Assembly (NCBI GenBank): GCA_937868765.1
Contig: CALMNL010000004.1
Span: 1,748,749-1,812,748 of the forward strand
DNA: 64,000 nt
Direction: 5' to 3'
Source of the DNA: an uncultured Desulfatitalea sp.
GTDB lineage: Bacteria; Desulfobacterota; Desulfobacteria; Desulfobacterales; Desulfosarcinaceae
Under the pieces are notes generated by a model, which saw nothing but the letters and a program-made list of their open reading frames with translations, ran no database searches and had not been told where the DNA came from. The position numbers and the translations under genes are program-made. Numbering within the stretch: the first letter of the stretch is position 1; the number at the start of each line of letters is the position of its first letter. Of this stretch, positions 63,809-64,000 are shown one piece after another.

Positions 63809-64000
63809 TATTTTACCTGTATAGCTTCGTGTACAACCTTTAGAGCCATGAACCACATTATAATATCAGGGCAGCAGGTACAGAATTCTAGTTTCAGCAC
63901 AGGAGATTATTTTTTTGATCTATTTAGTTCAACGGATTGATATTATTATAAACAGATAAAATTTAGGATTTCAATACTTTTATAAATTCAGAGGAAAAAG
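63809..64000. other. AT-rich upstream end of the window
   Basis: Short AT-rich stretch upstream of the glycosyltransferase gene, likely its promoter region. Nothing else seen. Confidence 0.4.

Noticed and set aside
1-64000. CRISPR array, tRNA or rRNA genes
   Set aside because: No regularly spaced repeat array, cloverleaf sequence or rRNA core motif was seen on either strand.

Overview
The window looks like a chromosomal segment of a Gram-negative, probably Desulfobacterota (Desulfosarcina-like) anaerobe. This is inferred from the gene families: a DUF6125 protein, a PEP-CTERM protein, many CoA-ester enzymes, a LarA/UxaA hydroxyacid module and a cobalamin-binding-type radical SAM protein. No rRNA or tRNA was recognised, so the placement is tentative. 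The left half (1 to about 31 kb) is GC-rich, densely packed and mostly housekeeping. The right half is visibly AT-richer, with long non-coding gaps, gene remnants and an insertion sequence, and reads as accessory DNA.

Layout, 1-31 kb: drug/metabolite exporters (DHA2, RarD) and a conserved hypothetical; a LarA-type racemase with a split altronate-dehydratase-type enzyme and an aldo-keto reductase fused to a fibronectin-like domain; a cNMP-binding protein; an RND pump with its adaptor; a zinc peptidase; a radical SAM enzyme; an acyl-CoA ligase; a DUF4126 membrane protein; a nucleoside-recognition membrane protein, a retropepsin-like protein and a CNT nucleoside transporter; a GNAT enzyme, a lipase, a shikimate kinase, a DUF3754 protein and a thioesterase; malic enzyme fused to a phosphotransacetylase-like domain; and a NarL-type two-component pair.

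Layout, 31-49 kb: a catabolic island. On the minus strand lie ALDH, Fe-ADH and padR, followed by an acyl-CoA ligase. Divergently on the plus strand lie a two-subunit CoA-transferase, MmgE/PrpD and an acyl-CoA dehydrogenase. The divergent promoter region carries two copies of a GTATAT-N7-ATATAY inverted repeat, the likely PadR sites. The genes suggest oxidation of an alcohol via aldehyde to acid, CoA activation and dehydrogenation. Next come a nitrilase and an enoyl-CoA hydratase flanked by a 24-bp direct repeat and by remnants (a frameshifted gene, an ORF6N fragment, a decayed RHH/PIN toxin-antitoxin pair), then a second ligase with an MFS transporter.

Layout, 49-64 kb: a DUF6125 protein and nitroreductase; a rhodanese/MauE pair; a histone-deacetylase-family amidohydrolase; a lipoprotein hydrolase; an intact IS3-family (IS2-group) element with a perfect 5-bp target duplication that splits a small 108-codon gene; and a surface/secretion locus comprising a PEP-CTERM protein, a 952-residue exported protein, an autoinducer-type LuxR regulator and a glycosyltransferase, with two TGTCA/TGACA inverted repeats in the intergenic region.
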